From Flavobacteriaceae bacterium F08102 (lineage in GTDB: Bacteria > Bacteroidota > Bacteroidia > Flavobacteriales > Flavobacteriaceae), in contig JALKAY010000002.1 in the NCBI GenBank assembly GCA_023015935.1, positions 372,001 through 436,000 on the forward strand: DNA of 64,000 nucleotides, given 5' to 3'. This document shows positions 16,526-26,728 of the stretch, piece after piece (positions within the stretch are counted from its first letter, which is position 1; the number at the start of each line of letters is the position of its first letter). The notes below the pieces were generated by a model. That model saw only the letters and a list, made by a program, of their open reading frames with translations. It searched no databases and had not been told where the DNA came from. Position numbers and translations under genes: made by a program.

Positions 16526-19500
16526 TTATTGAAGAATTACTAATTTTTCAAATTTTTCATTTTTTGTATTCGATACAGTTGATCTAACTTGAAGTTTGTA
16601 TACATAAACCCCTTTACCAATTTTATTACCAAAGTCATCTAAACCATCCCACGTTATGGAACGAGATAAATTTTCAGATTGAACCGTTTGTGAAATGGTT
16701 TTAATCAACTTCCCACTAACAGTGAAGATTTGAACTAAAACGTCTAACGGTTCATTTGGTTTATTGTGATTAAACCAGAACTCTGTATAATTAATAAATG
16801 GATTAGGATAATTGAGTACATTACTCAAGACCAAATCTCGGTTATCGACTACAACAAAATTTAACGTAGCTTCTGCTGAATTATTGTATGTATCCCAACA
16901 TTTAAACTCAATAACATGTGGGCCTGAAGATAAATTGCGAAATGGGAATTTTATTTTTCCTTTGGTAAAGTCATCTAAATCAGTTTCGTAGAAGTCATTT
17001 AGGATGTACGGATTAGCCTGATTTCCATCTAAAATAGCAACCATGTCATGATCTACGGCGGTAATTGATGTGTTTAAACCTGAAGCATCTTCTAATAAAG
17101 CTATAAAATGCGGCGATTCACTGGTATTTCCTCCATCGACAAAACTTTCATCATCCATAAATAATTGGATGGTCGGGCCTTCGGTATCTTCTGGAGCATT
17201 TTCATTGATACCACCAATCGTTATTTCTTGATTTACGCCTGATTTATCCATCTCTTGATTGTGGGCATAAAAACTAATTTTTGCTTTCCCATAGGCTATT
17301 CGAATGTCTTTTGGGACAATAAAATTCAAGGTGAAATTTCCATTTTTAACACTTGCACGACCTTTAAAAATTTTACTTTCAATTGCATCAAAGGTCATCG
17401 TGTTTCCAAAATTATTATTGTCTAGCGTTATCCGATCAACAGCCTTGTCAAAGATGGTTGCAGAAAGAACTCCGTTAAAATTTGTCAGCGGTATATTATT
17501 GTTATCCGTAATCACTCCTTCTAGGGTGATGTTTGACAGAGCTTTTAAGCTGTCGGTTGCCTGATTAATTGATGTTCCGTTAATCTTTGTCAATTGAATA
17601 TTTGGCTGTGGTTTGGCTAATTTCATCGCTGGATCACCTAAGTAATATACAAAGAGTCGCTGACTTGTTTTTGGTGAAGATGGGTCGTTTTTCATTGCCA
17701 TTAAGGCTTCTGCAATGGTATAATCTTCACCATTATACCCCAGTAATTTTTGAAATAAGATCTCATTAAAGCGTTGACCAACACTGATGAAAATTTCGCG
17801 GGTAGTTGTAATCATGCTTGTTGAACCTCCTTTTGGATTTAAAAACACAAATTCACCTGCAGTAGGGCGTAAAGGATTATCAAATCTTGAAAATTCACAA
17901 GTAACGGTAATAAATAGGGGTAAGGTATTTTCATTATTCCAAGCATTTATTTGTGGAACTTCTAAAATACGTTCATTGGCCCATCCATCTTCACCACCAT
18001 GACCAAAATAGTTTATCAAGAGCGTTCCTCCTTCTATGGCATTGTTAATTGCTTCGTTGACAGCAGGATAACGCTCTCCGCCAGCTGAAGATTCTTGCAC
18101 AAAGGCATCTGCATAAATCTTGGTTAAATTAAAAATGGGTTTCTTTTTAGTAAGGGTATCTGCCAAGCGTTCTACCGTTTTTTGTAGCACAAATTCACTC
18201 GCTAAATCTGGGTCATCCGCAACTACGGTAATATTGTTTCGCCAGTCACCAAATGAGGTAGTAGCATAATAACGCAAGGTTTTATCTACGGCAATTTTGG
18301 CTTCTGCTAATGTTGATACTGGAAATCGGCCCGTTGCAACATCCTGTTTTTCATTGTTAGATAAGACGCCTTCATGGTCATCCATCATCCCAAAATAATC
18401 ATCGGTTACATACGACCGTGCTAAATCAAAACTTTCGAACGATTGAAAAGCAGGAACAATATTGTTATTGTTCTTGATACGATCTTTAAAATCGTACGAC
18501 GCATCGCCAAAAAGGCAAAGGTATTTTATACGCTTTGACGGAGAAGAGGCATTGACATAAAGATGTCGTACGAAATCTCGAATGGCCGTTAAATCAGGAA
18601 TACCTGAGCTAAACTCATTGTAAATTTGATCTAAATCAATGACACGCACGTTCAATCCACTGTGTGTTCGATGGTAGTCGGCTAAGCGATTTGCTTCTGA
18701 TCGTAAAAATGATTGCGTGACAATTACATAATCAATATCTTGTAATGCATGAAGATTTTGATTCGGCACCTGAGCTTTCTCTATGCGTATAGGACGGTAA
18801 TAATCATCAGGATGAATAAATCGGTATTTTTTTAAACTTCCTGCAGGTGATTTGAAAAATAAGGTATTGCCTGTACCTTCATGCTGTATTTTTTCTGGAC
18901 GTAAAGGATTGGTAACATCCCATACCATTGACGAACTGTTGGCAGATTGAATTTGGTATTCGAGGATGGTACTCGGATCCATGGTTGCCGATTTAAAATT
19001 ACTAAATCCAAATTGGGTTGAATTTGCGATAAGTTTACGTTGCCCTATGACTTCGATATAATCTAAATACGCTTTTGCTGAAGGGTTTCCCCCATTATTA
19101 AAGGTAACGGTGACGATGAGTTGTCCGGTATTTACGAATGCTGATCCAATCTCTTCTTGTGGAATCGCTAAGGTTAAATTTCCACTGTTAGAAGGGAGTG
19201 CTGGAAAATTTAGTGTCATTAAAGGTGATCCGTTTAAAGCTACTTCCATAGTAGTGTTGGTTGAGGAAACTGTTACGCCTCTAACACGAATGTGGACAGG
19301 TGCACTTGGATCAATCGGATCTAAGTTAAAGGTAGCCGTGGTTGAATTTATAAAGCTTAGATCTGCACCAAACCATTGTTGACCATTGGCAAATAAATTA
19401 GTCTTATCTTCTTCAAATAAGTGTAAGTCATTATAGGTTGTAACGGATTGATTTGTCGGTTCGGTTATGGTAGGCTGATCAGTAATACGCAACCCAGGTC

Positions 19501-19972
19501 CATTGTCAATGGTTAAATAATAATAAGATAGATCGCTATAGATGTTATTTTCATGTCTGCTTAAACTGGGTTGTGAAGGTTGAACATTCCAATCATGAGG
19601 TCCTATTCCATAAAATAAAAGATAGTCATTAGCATCAAAGACACCGTCATCTTCACCTGAGATAAAAATGGCATTTTCTTGTAAGCCATCATAGCGTTCG
19701 GTACTGTTGAGCATTGGTAAGAGGTGTCCGCCATTACCAAAAAGTCGAATGGATCTAGGATCAAGGGAATTTGTATTGATTCCTAAATCGCGTAAAAAGT
19801 TTCTATCAATCTTATAGACACCTGTAGTGTCTATCGCAAATTTTACCCAGGTTCCTGATGATAATACGGAGGATTTAACCGTTGATTTATTCGATTTTTG
19901 TTGTGCATAAACACCGAGACCTCCCATGAGAAGTAAAAGGTAAAGTCCAGTTGTTATTCTTTTTAATCGCAT
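16526..19972 (-). CDS. porU: type IX secretion system sortase PorU
   Basis: A 1148-residue gingipain-type (C25) cysteine peptidase that removes the C-terminal signal of T9SS cargo at the outer surface and links it to lipopolysaccharide. The signal peptide is residues of about 1-23. The C25 catalytic His is in NYFGHGGEDGW and the Cys in TVTCEFSRFD, both in the second third of the protein. Residues of about 1060-1148 form a type A C-terminal sorting-like domain with NYPNPF and GKLIKTISQ, ending in KLVILQ. It is the first gene of the porU-porV pair and diverges from gldJ, with its own -7 element at 19989-19996. The length is normal for Flavobacteriaceae PorU. Confidence 0.96.
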   Translation of the reverse strand: MRLKRITTGLYLLLLMGGLGVYAQQKSNKSTVKSSVLSSGTWVKFAIDTTGVYKIDRNFLRDLGINTNSLDPRSIRLFGNGGHLLPMLNSTERYDGLQENAIFISGEDDGVFDANDYLLFYGIGPHDWNVQPSQPSLSRHENNIYSDLSYYYLTIDNGPGLRITDQPTITEPTNQSVTTYNDLHLFEEDKTNLFANGQQWFGADLSFINSTTATFNLDPIDPSAPVHIRVRGVTVSSTNTTMEVALNGSPLMTLNFPALPSNSGNLTLAIPQEEIGSAFVNTGQLIVTVTFNNGGNPSAKAYLDYIEVIGQRKLIANSTQFGFSNFKSATMDPSTILEYQIQSANSSSMVWDVTNPLRPEKIQHEGTGNTLFFKSPAGSLKKYRFIHPDDYYRPIRIEKAQVPNQNLHALQDIDYVIVTQSFLRSEANRLADYHRTHSGLNVRVIDLDQIYNEFSSGIPDLTAIRDFVRHLYVNASSPSKRIKYLCLFGDASYDFKDRIKNNNNIVPAFQSFESFDLARSYVTDDYFGMMDDHEGVLSNNEKQDVATGRFPVSTLAEAKIAVDKTLRYYATTSFGDWRNNITVVADDPDLASEFVLQKTVERLADTLTKKKPIFNLTKIYADAFVQESSAGGERYPAVNEAINNAIEGGTLLINYFGHGGEDGWANERILEVPQINAWNNENTLPLFITVTCEFSRFDNPLRPTAGEFVFLNPKGGSTSMITTTREIFISVGQRFNEILFQKLLGYNGEDYTIAEALMAMKNDPSSPKTSQRLFVYYLGDPAMKLAKPQPNIQLTKINGTSINQATDSLKALSNITLEGVITDNNNIPLTNFNGVLSATIFDKAVDRITLDNNNFGNTMTFDAIESKIFKGRASVKNGNFTLNFIVPKDIRIAYGKAKISFYAHNQEMDKSGVNQEITIGGINENAPEDTEGPTIQLFMDDESFVDGGNTSESPHFIALLEDASGLNTSITAVDHDMVAILDGNQANPYILNDFYETDLDDFTKGKIKFPFRNLSSGPHVIEFKCWDTYNNSAEATLNFVVVDNRDLVLSNVLNYPNPFINYTEFWFNHNKPNEPLDVLVQIFTVSGKLIKTISQTVQSENLSRSITWDGLDDFGNKIGKGVYVYKLQVRSTVSNTKNEKFEKLVILQ

Positions 19973-19988
19973 AACTCATTTGATAAGG

Positions 19989-19996
19989 CAAAGTTA
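19989..19996 (-). promoter_or_regulatory. -7 promoter element for porU-porV
   Basis: The minus strand reads TAACTTTG, a match to TAnnTTTG, about 17 bases before the porU start. No clear -33 TTG lies at the right distance. The short leader is usual for this promoter type. Confidence 0.45.
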
Positions 19997-20133
19997 ATCA
20001 TACTTATTTTAATAAATTATGAACATTCGTATAATAAAGAAATAAAACTATCGTTATACAAGCATTAATGGGCACTTGTGCCAAATTGAATAGGAAACTA
20101 TCAACCCTAAAAATAATAAATTAAGCAATAAAT

Positions 20134-21900
20134 ATGAGAAGGTCTATTGGAAACAAAATTCTGTTAGTTGTGTTGGGAGCTGCCACTTTAGTTAGTTGTG
20201 GTAAGAGAGGAAGAACACACTCAGAACTCACCGGTTGGAAATTTAATGATCCCACCTATGGAGGATTTACTACCAACACAAATTATGAAGGTCAAAAGAT
20301 CCCTCCAGGAATGGTCTTGATCGAAGGAGGTACATTTACGATGGGTAGTGTACAAGATGATGTATTGTTTGATTGGAATACCACCCCGACCCAGCAGCAA
20401 GTTCGTTCATTTTATATGGATGAAGCAGAGGTTACAAACTTAGAGTACTTATTTTATTTGTCCTACCTAGAGAAAGTATATCCACCTTCTGATGATAATT
20501 ATAGAAAAATTTATCAAAGTGCTTTGCCAGATACGTTGGTATGGAGAGATGCTTTAGGCTTTAATGAGTTATTGTCTGAATCGTATTTACGTCATCCATC
20601 GTATGCAGATTATCCTGTGGTTGGAGTGTCTTGGATTCAAGCGACCGATTATTGTAAATGGAGAACTGATCGTGTAAACGAAAAGATTCTAATGGATAAA
20701 GGGGTGTTGAAGTCCTTATTTGATTTAGATTCAGTTACGGTAGAAGGTAAAAATAGGTTTGATACGGGTACCTATCTTGCGAATCCTAATTTATTATTTG
20801 ACGGCGATGAAAGTATTTATGGGCGAGGTTTACCAGTGCCACAGCAAAAAAAGAAAAAAGTAAGTAAAAAAGATAGAAAAGCAGAAGCAGCTTTAGCGAG
20901 TACGGATGAAGGCGGTGATAAAAAATCAAGGAGAGCTGCCAAACGAGGAAAACAATCACAAGGATTTACAGGAAGACACGTGAAAACTTCAGATGGTATT
21001 TTAACTCAACGATTTAGATTACCTACAGAAGCAGAGTGGGAGTACGCAGCGAAAGCATTAATCGAAAATCGCGAATACAATACGATCCGAGGAAGAAAAA
21101 AATATTCTTGGAATGGTCGTTATACTCGTGATGATTCAAGAAGAAATAGAGGGGATCAACGTGCCAACTTTAAACAAGGAAAAGGAGACTATAGTGGTTT
21201 AGCTGGTTGGTCTAATGACGGAGCTGATATTACGATTAAAGTTAAATCGTATGACCCAAATGCATTTGGTCTATACGATATGTCAGGAAATGTTGCCGAA
21301 TGGGTAGCAGATGTATATCGTCCAATTATTGACAACGATGCAAATGACTTTAATTATTTCAGAGGAAACGTATTTAAGAAACCCCTCATTGATGAAGAAG
21401 GTAAAGTAGTGGTTGTTGATTATAACAGCATCGAATTTGATACCTTAGAGAATGGAAAAATTGTTCCTAGAGATTTACCAGGAAGTATTAAATATGTTCC
21501 AATTACTAAAAGTGATGCCTTTATGAGACCTAATTACGAAAAGGCGGATAATATTGGTATTAGAGATGGAGATTTAGCCTCAACGAGGTATTATAGACAA
21601 GCAGAAGAAGATGGTGAAACAGTTCCTAGAATGTACAATTCTCCAAAAACACCAAGACAAATTGGAGAGAGTGGTTTGATTATTCAACAGTATGATACGA
21701 AAAAGAGAAATACCTTAATTAGCGATCAAGCTCGTGTGTATAAAGGAGGATCTTGGAGAGATAGAGAATATTGGTTGGATCCAGCGCAAAGAAGATATTT
21801 GCCAGAATATATGGCAACCAATTATATCGGCTTTAGATGTGCAACTGATAAGCTAGGAGCAATGTCTTATAAAAGAAGACGTAAAGAACCAAGACGATAA
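20134..21900 (+). CDS. gldJ: gliding motility lipoprotein GldJ
   Basis: A 588-residue lipoprotein (signal ending TLVSC, Cys23) of the formylglycine-generating-enzyme (FGE-sulfatase) fold. It has the family blocks GMVLIEGGTFTMGS, VTNLEYLFYL, FRLPTEAEWEYAAKA, LYDMSGNVAEWVADV and YKGGSWRDR. GldJ is an essential gliding-motility component that supports the GldK-GldN type IX secretion core in Flavobacterium. A lysine/arginine-rich insert (about 240-285, KKKKVSKKDRK) interrupts the fold in the same way as in other GldJ proteins. Its position next to porU and porV, divergently, matches F. johnsoniae. A strong terminator follows 20 bases after the stop. Confidence 0.95.
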   Translation: MRRSIGNKILLVVLGAATLVSCGKRGRTHSELTGWKFNDPTYGGFTTNTNYEGQKIPPGMVLIEGGTFTMGSVQDDVLFDWNTTPTQQQVRSFYMDEAEVTNLEYLFYLSYLEKVYPPSDDNYRKIYQSALPDTLVWRDALGFNELLSESYLRHPSYADYPVVGVSWIQATDYCKWRTDRVNEKILMDKGVLKSLFDLDSVTVEGKNRFDTGTYLANPNLLFDGDESIYGRGLPVPQQKKKKVSKKDRKAEAALASTDEGGDKKSRRAAKRGKQSQGFTGRHVKTSDGILTQRFRLPTEAEWEYAAKALIENREYNTIRGRKKYSWNGRYTRDDSRRNRGDQRANFKQGKGDYSGLAGWSNDGADITIKVKSYDPNAFGLYDMSGNVAEWVADVYRPIIDNDANDFNYFRGNVFKKPLIDEEGKVVVVDYNSIEFDTLENGKIVPRDLPGSIKYVPITKSDAFMRPNYEKADNIGIRDGDLASTRYYRQAEEDGETVPRMYNSPKTPRQIGESGLIIQQYDTKKRNTLISDQARVYKGGSWRDREYWLDPAQRRYLPEYMATNYIGFRCATDKLGAMSYKRRRKEPRR

Positions 21901-21920
21901 TCACCTATTCTATAAAATTT

Positions 21921-21955
21921 AAAAACTCAATACTTCGGTATTGAGTTTTTTTTTT
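21921..21955 (+). terminator. strong intrinsic terminator after gldJ
   Basis: A perfect 13-bp inverted repeat (21921-21933 with 21938-21950) closes on the stable TTCG tetraloop, and the descending arm merges into a run of ten T (21946-21955). It lies 20 bases after the gldJ stop and 11 bases before murF, which therefore must use another promoter or read-through. Confidence 0.9.
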
Positions 21956-21966
21956 AGCTTTAAGCC

Positions 21967-23241
21967 ATGAATTTAGAAACACTTTACAAAGCCTTCTCAT
22001 TAAATTATGCGGTTTCTACAGATACCCGAAAAATTGTACCTGAATCACTTTTTTTTGCCTTAAAAGGGAAAAATTTTAATGGGAATAAATTTGCACATAA
22101 AGCCCTTGATTTAGGAGCGAGTTTAGCCGTTATTGATCAAGAAGAATATGCTGTTCCAGGAAAGACCATGGTCGTTGAAGATGTATTGACTACCCTACAA
22201 GAATTGGCAAGATATCACAGACAGAAGTTAGGGATTCCTATCCTTGCATTGACCGGAAGTAATGGTAAAACGACCACCAAAGAACTCATTCAAGCTGTAC
22301 TTTCTAGCCAATATTTGGTTTCGGCAACACAAGGGAATCTCAATAATCACATAGGTGTTCCCTTGACATTGCTAAGGATGACTCCGCAAACAGAAATTGG
22401 AATTGTTGAAATGGGCGCTAATCACCCAGGTGAAATTGCTTCACTGTGTGAAATCGCACAACCAGATTATGGATATATTACAAATTTTGGGAAGGCTCAT
22501 TTAGAAGGATTTAAATCACTTGAAGGTGTCATTAAAGCAAAAACAGAATTATATCGATTTCTAGAAAAGAAGAATAAAATTGTTTTTGTCAATGCCAATG
22601 ATAAAGAACAAGTGAAACAAGCACATGGGATGAATCAGGTTATTTTTGGTACGGAAGGAAATAGCGCAATTGCATTGCAAAGTGCAAATCCATTGGTCGT
22701 GGTAAACTTCCAGCAAAAAACTATTACAAGCCAACTCATTGGGGAATATAATTTTAACAATATGGCTGCTGCCATTGCTATAGGAAATTATTTTAAGGTT
22801 GATTTTGACCTGATTAAAAAGGCAATTGAATCGTACCATCCCACAAATAATCGCTCGCAGATTATTCAAAAATCGGGTGTTAAAATTATTCTCGATGCGT
22901 ACAATGCAAATCCTTCAAGTATGCAAGCAGCATTGGCTAATTTTTATCAGTTAAGCGAAGAACCTAAAGTGGTAATTCTTGGAGATATGTTTGAACTAGG
23001 ATCAACAGCGTCAAAGGAACATCAAGTCGTTGCAGATAAAGTGGTATCTATGAATCTTTTTAAATCAGTCCTAATTGGTGAAAATTTTTATAAAACAAAA
23101 GACCATCCGTTGCTGTTAAAATACCCAAACTTTGAGGCTTTTGCGAATGATTTTGACGGTACGGCACTTCAGGGAGCTACCGTGCTAATTAAAGGGTCTA
23201 GAGGGATGGCCTTAGAGCGAATTGTTGAATTAATACGTTAA
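21967..23241 (+). CDS. murF: UDP-N-acetylmuramoyl-tripeptide--D-alanyl-D-alanine ligase
   Basis: MurF adds D-Ala-D-Ala to the UDP-MurNAc tripeptide, the last cytoplasmic step in building the peptidoglycan monomer. The 424-residue protein has the ATP-binding P-loop LTGSNGKTTTKE near residues 97-108, the Mur ligase blocks EMGANHPGEI and ITNFGKAHLEGF with the carbamylated-lysine region, and DAYNANPSSM in the C-terminal domain. The length is slightly short compared with E. coli MurF (452), as usual in Bacteroidota. It starts 11 bases after the gldJ terminator, in the common Flavobacteriaceae order gldJ-murF. Confidence 0.95.
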   Translation: MNLETLYKAFSLNYAVSTDTRKIVPESLFFALKGKNFNGNKFAHKALDLGASLAVIDQEEYAVPGKTMVVEDVLTTLQELARYHRQKLGIPILALTGSNGKTTTKELIQAVLSSQYLVSATQGNLNNHIGVPLTLLRMTPQTEIGIVEMGANHPGEIASLCEIAQPDYGYITNFGKAHLEGFKSLEGVIKAKTELYRFLEKKNKIVFVNANDKEQVKQAHGMNQVIFGTEGNSAIALQSANPLVVVNFQQKTITSQLIGEYNFNNMAAAIAIGNYFKVDFDLIKKAIESYHPTNNRSQIIQKSGVKIILDAYNANPSSMQAALANFYQLSEEPKVVILGDMFELGSTASKEHQVVADKVVSMNLFKSVLIGENFYKTKDHPLLLKYPNFEAFANDFDGTALQGATVLIKGSRGMALERIVELIR

Positions 23242-23245
23242 TTTT

Positions 23246-23268
23246 TGCACAAAATCTTGTATCTTGTG
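23246..23268. promoter_or_regulatory. inverted repeat in the leader of the GH20 gene
   Basis: GCACAA (23246-23251) and TTGTGC (23263-23268) flank an 11-base spacer, and the region also holds TATCTTGT, a near-match to the -7 element. It may be an operator at the promoter, or chance. The GH20 start lies 55 bases downstream. Confidence 0.25.
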
Positions 23269-23322
23269 CATTTGTAAAACCGCAGGCTTCAAAGAGGAGG
23301 TGGGGTAAAAATAAACGATCGT

Positions 23323-24891
23323 ATGAAACCAACCATTCCTTTTCGATTTTTAATGATAATCATGAGCTGTGCCTTTGGTTTAGGATTAGGGAGCTGTGTT
23401 AAAGAACGCCCTTCAGTTCCCAAAGATTTGGCACAAGAAGCTTTAATTCCCTTACCGCAAAGTGTACACGCAACAGGTGTTTCCTTTGCGATTGATAAAG
23501 ACACTAAAATTACCTATCAACAACCTGATTTAGCCATATTCGCTACTGATTTAAGTGAGTACTTAGGGAAAAGTACAGGCTTTAAGTTTTCTACCAAGGA
23601 GGCAAATTCCCCTACGGTAAATACAATTCATTTTGCCCTTGTAGATAGTATCGCTCAGGCAGAAGGGTATGTACTAAATATTACCCCAGAAGCCATCACC
23701 TTGATTGCAAAGGACCACGCTGGGATTTTTTATGGAATGCAAACGTTACACCAGCTTTTACCTGCTCAATTTGAAGCTGGATTGATGACAAAAGATACCG
23801 TTTATGTGGCTAGTGGGCGCATATTAGATTTTCCAAGTTATTCTTATCGAGGGGCTATGCTTGATGTTGTACGACACTTTTTTACCGTTGAAGATGTGAA
23901 AAGATATATTGATTTGCTCGCTTCTTATAAGATAAACAAGTTGCATTTACATTTATCAGATGATCAAGGTTGGCGTATTGAAATTAAATCGTGGCCAAAA
24001 CTAACCGAACATGGAGGTAGTACTGAGGTAGGAGGTGGAGTAGGTGGTTTTTATACCCAAGAAGATTATAAAAACATTGTTGCTTATGCACAAAAGCATT
24101 TTATAACAATTGTTCCCGAAATTGATATGCCAGGTCATACCAATGCGGCATTATCTAGTTATCCAGAGTTAAATTGCGATGGAAAAGCACCCAAATTATA
24201 TACTGGAACGCGTGTAGGGTTTAGTACACTATGTACCGAAAAAGAGATTACCTATACATTTATTGATGACGTTGTACGTGAAATTTTAGCCATGACACCT
24301 GGTCCTTACTTTCATATAGGAGGGGATGAAAGTCATGCTACACCACTCGATAAGTACATTCCCTTTATTAACCGCGTACAAGCCATTGTGAAAAAGTATG
24401 ATAAAAAGGTTATTGGATGGGATGAAATTGCCCATGCCGATTTAGATTCGACCGTAGTGGTCCAGTTTTGGGCCCAGGAAGAAAATGCAGTTCGCGGAAT
24501 TAAAAAAGGAGCTAAAGTACTTATGTCTCCAGCTAAACGTGCCTATCTCGATATGAAATACGATAGTCTTACGAAAACAGGATTGACTTGGGCAGCGTAT
24601 ATCGAAGTAGATCAAGGGTATACATGGAGTTTGGAGGAGTATGCTGAAGGAGTGCATCAAGAAGATATTATAGGCGTAGAAGCTCCCCTTTGGAGTGAGA
24701 CGGTAAGTACCATTGATGAAGTTGAGTTCTTAGCCTTTCCACGACTTATGGGAATTGCTGAAATCGGGTGGACTGCTGCAGCAAAAAGAAGTTGGGACCA
24801 CTATAAACTTCGCTTAGCCAAGCACCAAGTTAGACTCGATGCTAAAAAGGTACATTATTATAAGTCTCCAAAAGTACCTTGGAATAATTGA
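23323..24891 (+). CDS. beta-N-acetylhexosaminidase, GH20, lipoprotein
   Basis: A 522-residue exo-enzyme that removes terminal GlcNAc or GalNAc by substrate-assisted catalysis. The GH20 catalytic pair is Asp335-Glu336 in HIGGDESHA. The N-terminal GH20b domain (about 35-155) leads into the barrel at YRGAMLDVVRHFF and KLHLHLSDDQGWRIEIKS. The signal is of lipoprotein type (GLGLGSC, Cys26). It could trim chitin oligosaccharides, glycoproteins or recycle cell-wall sugars; the position after murF is suggestive, but the enzyme would be in the envelope, not the cytoplasm. An inverted repeat GCACAA/TTGTGC in its leader is noted separately. Confidence 0.94.
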   Translation: MKPTIPFRFLMIIMSCAFGLGLGSCVKERPSVPKDLAQEALIPLPQSVHATGVSFAIDKDTKITYQQPDLAIFATDLSEYLGKSTGFKFSTKEANSPTVNTIHFALVDSIAQAEGYVLNITPEAITLIAKDHAGIFYGMQTLHQLLPAQFEAGLMTKDTVYVASGRILDFPSYSYRGAMLDVVRHFFTVEDVKRYIDLLASYKINKLHLHLSDDQGWRIEIKSWPKLTEHGGSTEVGGGVGGFYTQEDYKNIVAYAQKHFITIVPEIDMPGHTNAALSSYPELNCDGKAPKLYTGTRVGFSTLCTEKEITYTFIDDVVREILAMTPGPYFHIGGDESHATPLDKYIPFINRVQAIVKKYDKKVIGWDEIAHADLDSTVVVQFWAQEENAVRGIKKGAKVLMSPAKRAYLDMKYDSLTKTGLTWAAYIEVDQGYTWSLEEYAEGVHQEDIIGVEAPLWSETVSTIDEVEFLAFPRLMGIAEIGWTAAAKRSWDHYKLRLAKHQVRLDAKKVHYYKSPKVPWNN

Positions 24892-24929
24892 ATGGAAGGG
24901 GCCGTAAAGGAAAATGTTGTTAAAACGTT

Positions 24930-26711
24930 TTACATTCGTTCAGGCACTTCAATTCCTAACAATTCGCAAGCTGAAGAAATTACTTCGGCTACTTTATAAG
25001 ATAACTGAAGCCTAAATGTTTTTTCCTTCGCATTTTCTGTAGCAATAATGGGAACTGATTGGTAAAATGAATTGTATTCTTTTACGAGTTCATAGAGGTA
25101 ATTTGCGATGATTGCCGGACTGTGTTGTTCTGCAGCAAGTTGGATAGTTGATGGAAATTGATTCAGTTGCTTTAAGACTGATTTTTCCTTTGGATCTAAT
25201 TGGATTTCAACAGATTCACTTGCAATGTCAAACTTAGACTTTCGTAAAACAGATTGAATTCTCGCGTAGGTATATTGAATAAAAGGCCCTGTATTACCGT
25301 TAAATTCAATAGAAGATTCAGGGTCAAACATAATTGCCTTTTTGGGATCCACTTTTAAAATATGGTATTTTAAAGCGCCTAGCCCAATAACTCTATATAA
25401 TTCATTCTTTTGAGCAGCAGAATAGCCTTCTAGTTTTCCTAACTCTTCCGCGATAGATCTTGCAGTTTCCGTCATTTCAACCAATAAGTCATCTGCATCG
25501 ACCACCGTTCCTTCACGTGATTTCATTTTACCCGATGGTAATTCGACCATTCCATAACTCAAATGATAAAGATGATCTGCCCATGCATAGCCCAGTTTTT
25601 TTAAGATTAAAAATAGCACTTTAAAATGATAATCTTGTTCATTTCCAACGGTATAGATAATACTATTTACATCTGGAAAATCCTTGACACGTTGAATTGC
25701 GGTACCAATATCTTGCGTTATATACACTGATGTCCCATCAGCTCTTAAGACAATTTTTTCATCGAGGCCTTCATCACTTAAATCGATCCAAACTGATCCG
25801 TCATCTTTTTTGAAAAAAACGCCTTTTGATAAACCTTCTTCAACAATATTTTTTCCTAGCAAATAGGTTTTACTCTCATAGTAATTAATGTCAAAATCGA
25901 CACCTAAATCGGCATATGTCTTTTCAAAACCAGCGTATACCCAAGCGTTCATTTTTTCCCAAAGTGCAACTGTTTCAGGGTCTCCAGCTTCCCAATCCTG
26001 TAACATTTTTTGTGCATCGAATAGGATAGGAGCCTTGGCCTTAGCGTCTTTCTCATCGTAACCTTGGGCTATCAAGTTTGCGATTTCTTTTTTGTATTCT
26101 TGGTCAAATTTCACATAGTAATTGCCAACCAATTTATCTCCTTTGAGTCCTGTAGACGCGGGTGTTTCTCCGTTTCCAAATCGTTGCCAAGCTAACATAC
26201 TCTTGCAAATATGAATTCCTCGATCGTTAATGATTTGTGTTTTATACACCTTTTTTCCCGCAGCAGCCGTGATATTTGCTACTGAATAACCTAGAATATT
26301 ATTCCGGATATGTCCTAGATGGAGGGGTTTGTTGGTATTAGGGGAAGAATATTCCACCATGACTGCATCACAACCTTTTTCTGCTTTGACAAAGCCATAT
26401 TTTTTTTGCTTAAAGATTGCGTAAAATTCGTTGAGGAAATGTTGATCACTAAACGAAAGGTTCAAAAAACCCTTTACTACATTGTAGGCAGAAATTTCCA
26501 CTAGATGTTCGGCTAAATAAGCGCCAATTGCCTCGCCAATGACTACCGGATTTCCTTTAATCGTCCGCAAAAGCGGGAAAATAACGAGGGTAATGTCTCC
26601 TTCAAAATCTTTTCGGGTAGCTTGAAATTCAAGTTGGGTTATTTCTTGATTGTAAAGTTCACGTATGGCCTCCGAGGTGGTTTTCTCTAATTGACTTTTA
26701 AACTGCATCAT
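24930..26711 (-). CDS. argS: arginyl-tRNA synthetase
   Basis: Charges tRNA-Arg in the cytoplasm. The 593-residue class I synthetase has the HIGH-type motif PLHLGHIRNN near residue 132, preceded by VEYSSPNTNKP, and the KMSKS equivalent GKMKSREGT. The N-terminal Add-1 domain (about 1-100) and the C-terminal helical anticodon-binding domain (about 460-593, ending IEVPERM) are both present. Two ATG codons open the frame (26711 and 26708); either is acceptable. A -7 element, TAAATTTG, lies 18 bases upstream. The gene converges on the GH20 gene with 38 bases between. Confidence 0.97.
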   Translation of the reverse strand: MMQFKSQLEKTTSEAIRELYNQEITQLEFQATRKDFEGDITLVIFPLLRTIKGNPVVIGEAIGAYLAEHLVEISAYNVVKGFLNLSFSDQHFLNEFYAIFKQKKYGFVKAEKGCDAVMVEYSSPNTNKPLHLGHIRNNILGYSVANITAAAGKKVYKTQIINDRGIHICKSMLAWQRFGNGETPASTGLKGDKLVGNYYVKFDQEYKKEIANLIAQGYDEKDAKAKAPILFDAQKMLQDWEAGDPETVALWEKMNAWVYAGFEKTYADLGVDFDINYYESKTYLLGKNIVEEGLSKGVFFKKDDGSVWIDLSDEGLDEKIVLRADGTSVYITQDIGTAIQRVKDFPDVNSIIYTVGNEQDYHFKVLFLILKKLGYAWADHLYHLSYGMVELPSGKMKSREGTVVDADDLLVEMTETARSIAEELGKLEGYSAAQKNELYRVIGLGALKYHILKVDPKKAIMFDPESSIEFNGNTGPFIQYTYARIQSVLRKSKFDIASESVEIQLDPKEKSVLKQLNQFPSTIQLAAEQHSPAIIANYLYELVKEYNSFYQSVPIIATENAKEKTFRLQLSYKVAEVISSACELLGIEVPERM

Positions 26712-26728
26712 GGTTGTAAAATAATGGG

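Noticed and set aside
20071-20082. Palindrome GGCACTTGTGCC between porU and gldJ
   Set aside because: Very short and only one copy. No operator claim can be supported.
20134-21900. GldJ as a sulfatase-activating enzyme
   Set aside because: The FGE fold is present, but the N-terminal lipoprotein features, lysine-rich insert and linkage to porU identify GldJ. The catalytic cysteine pair of FGE enzymes was not found.
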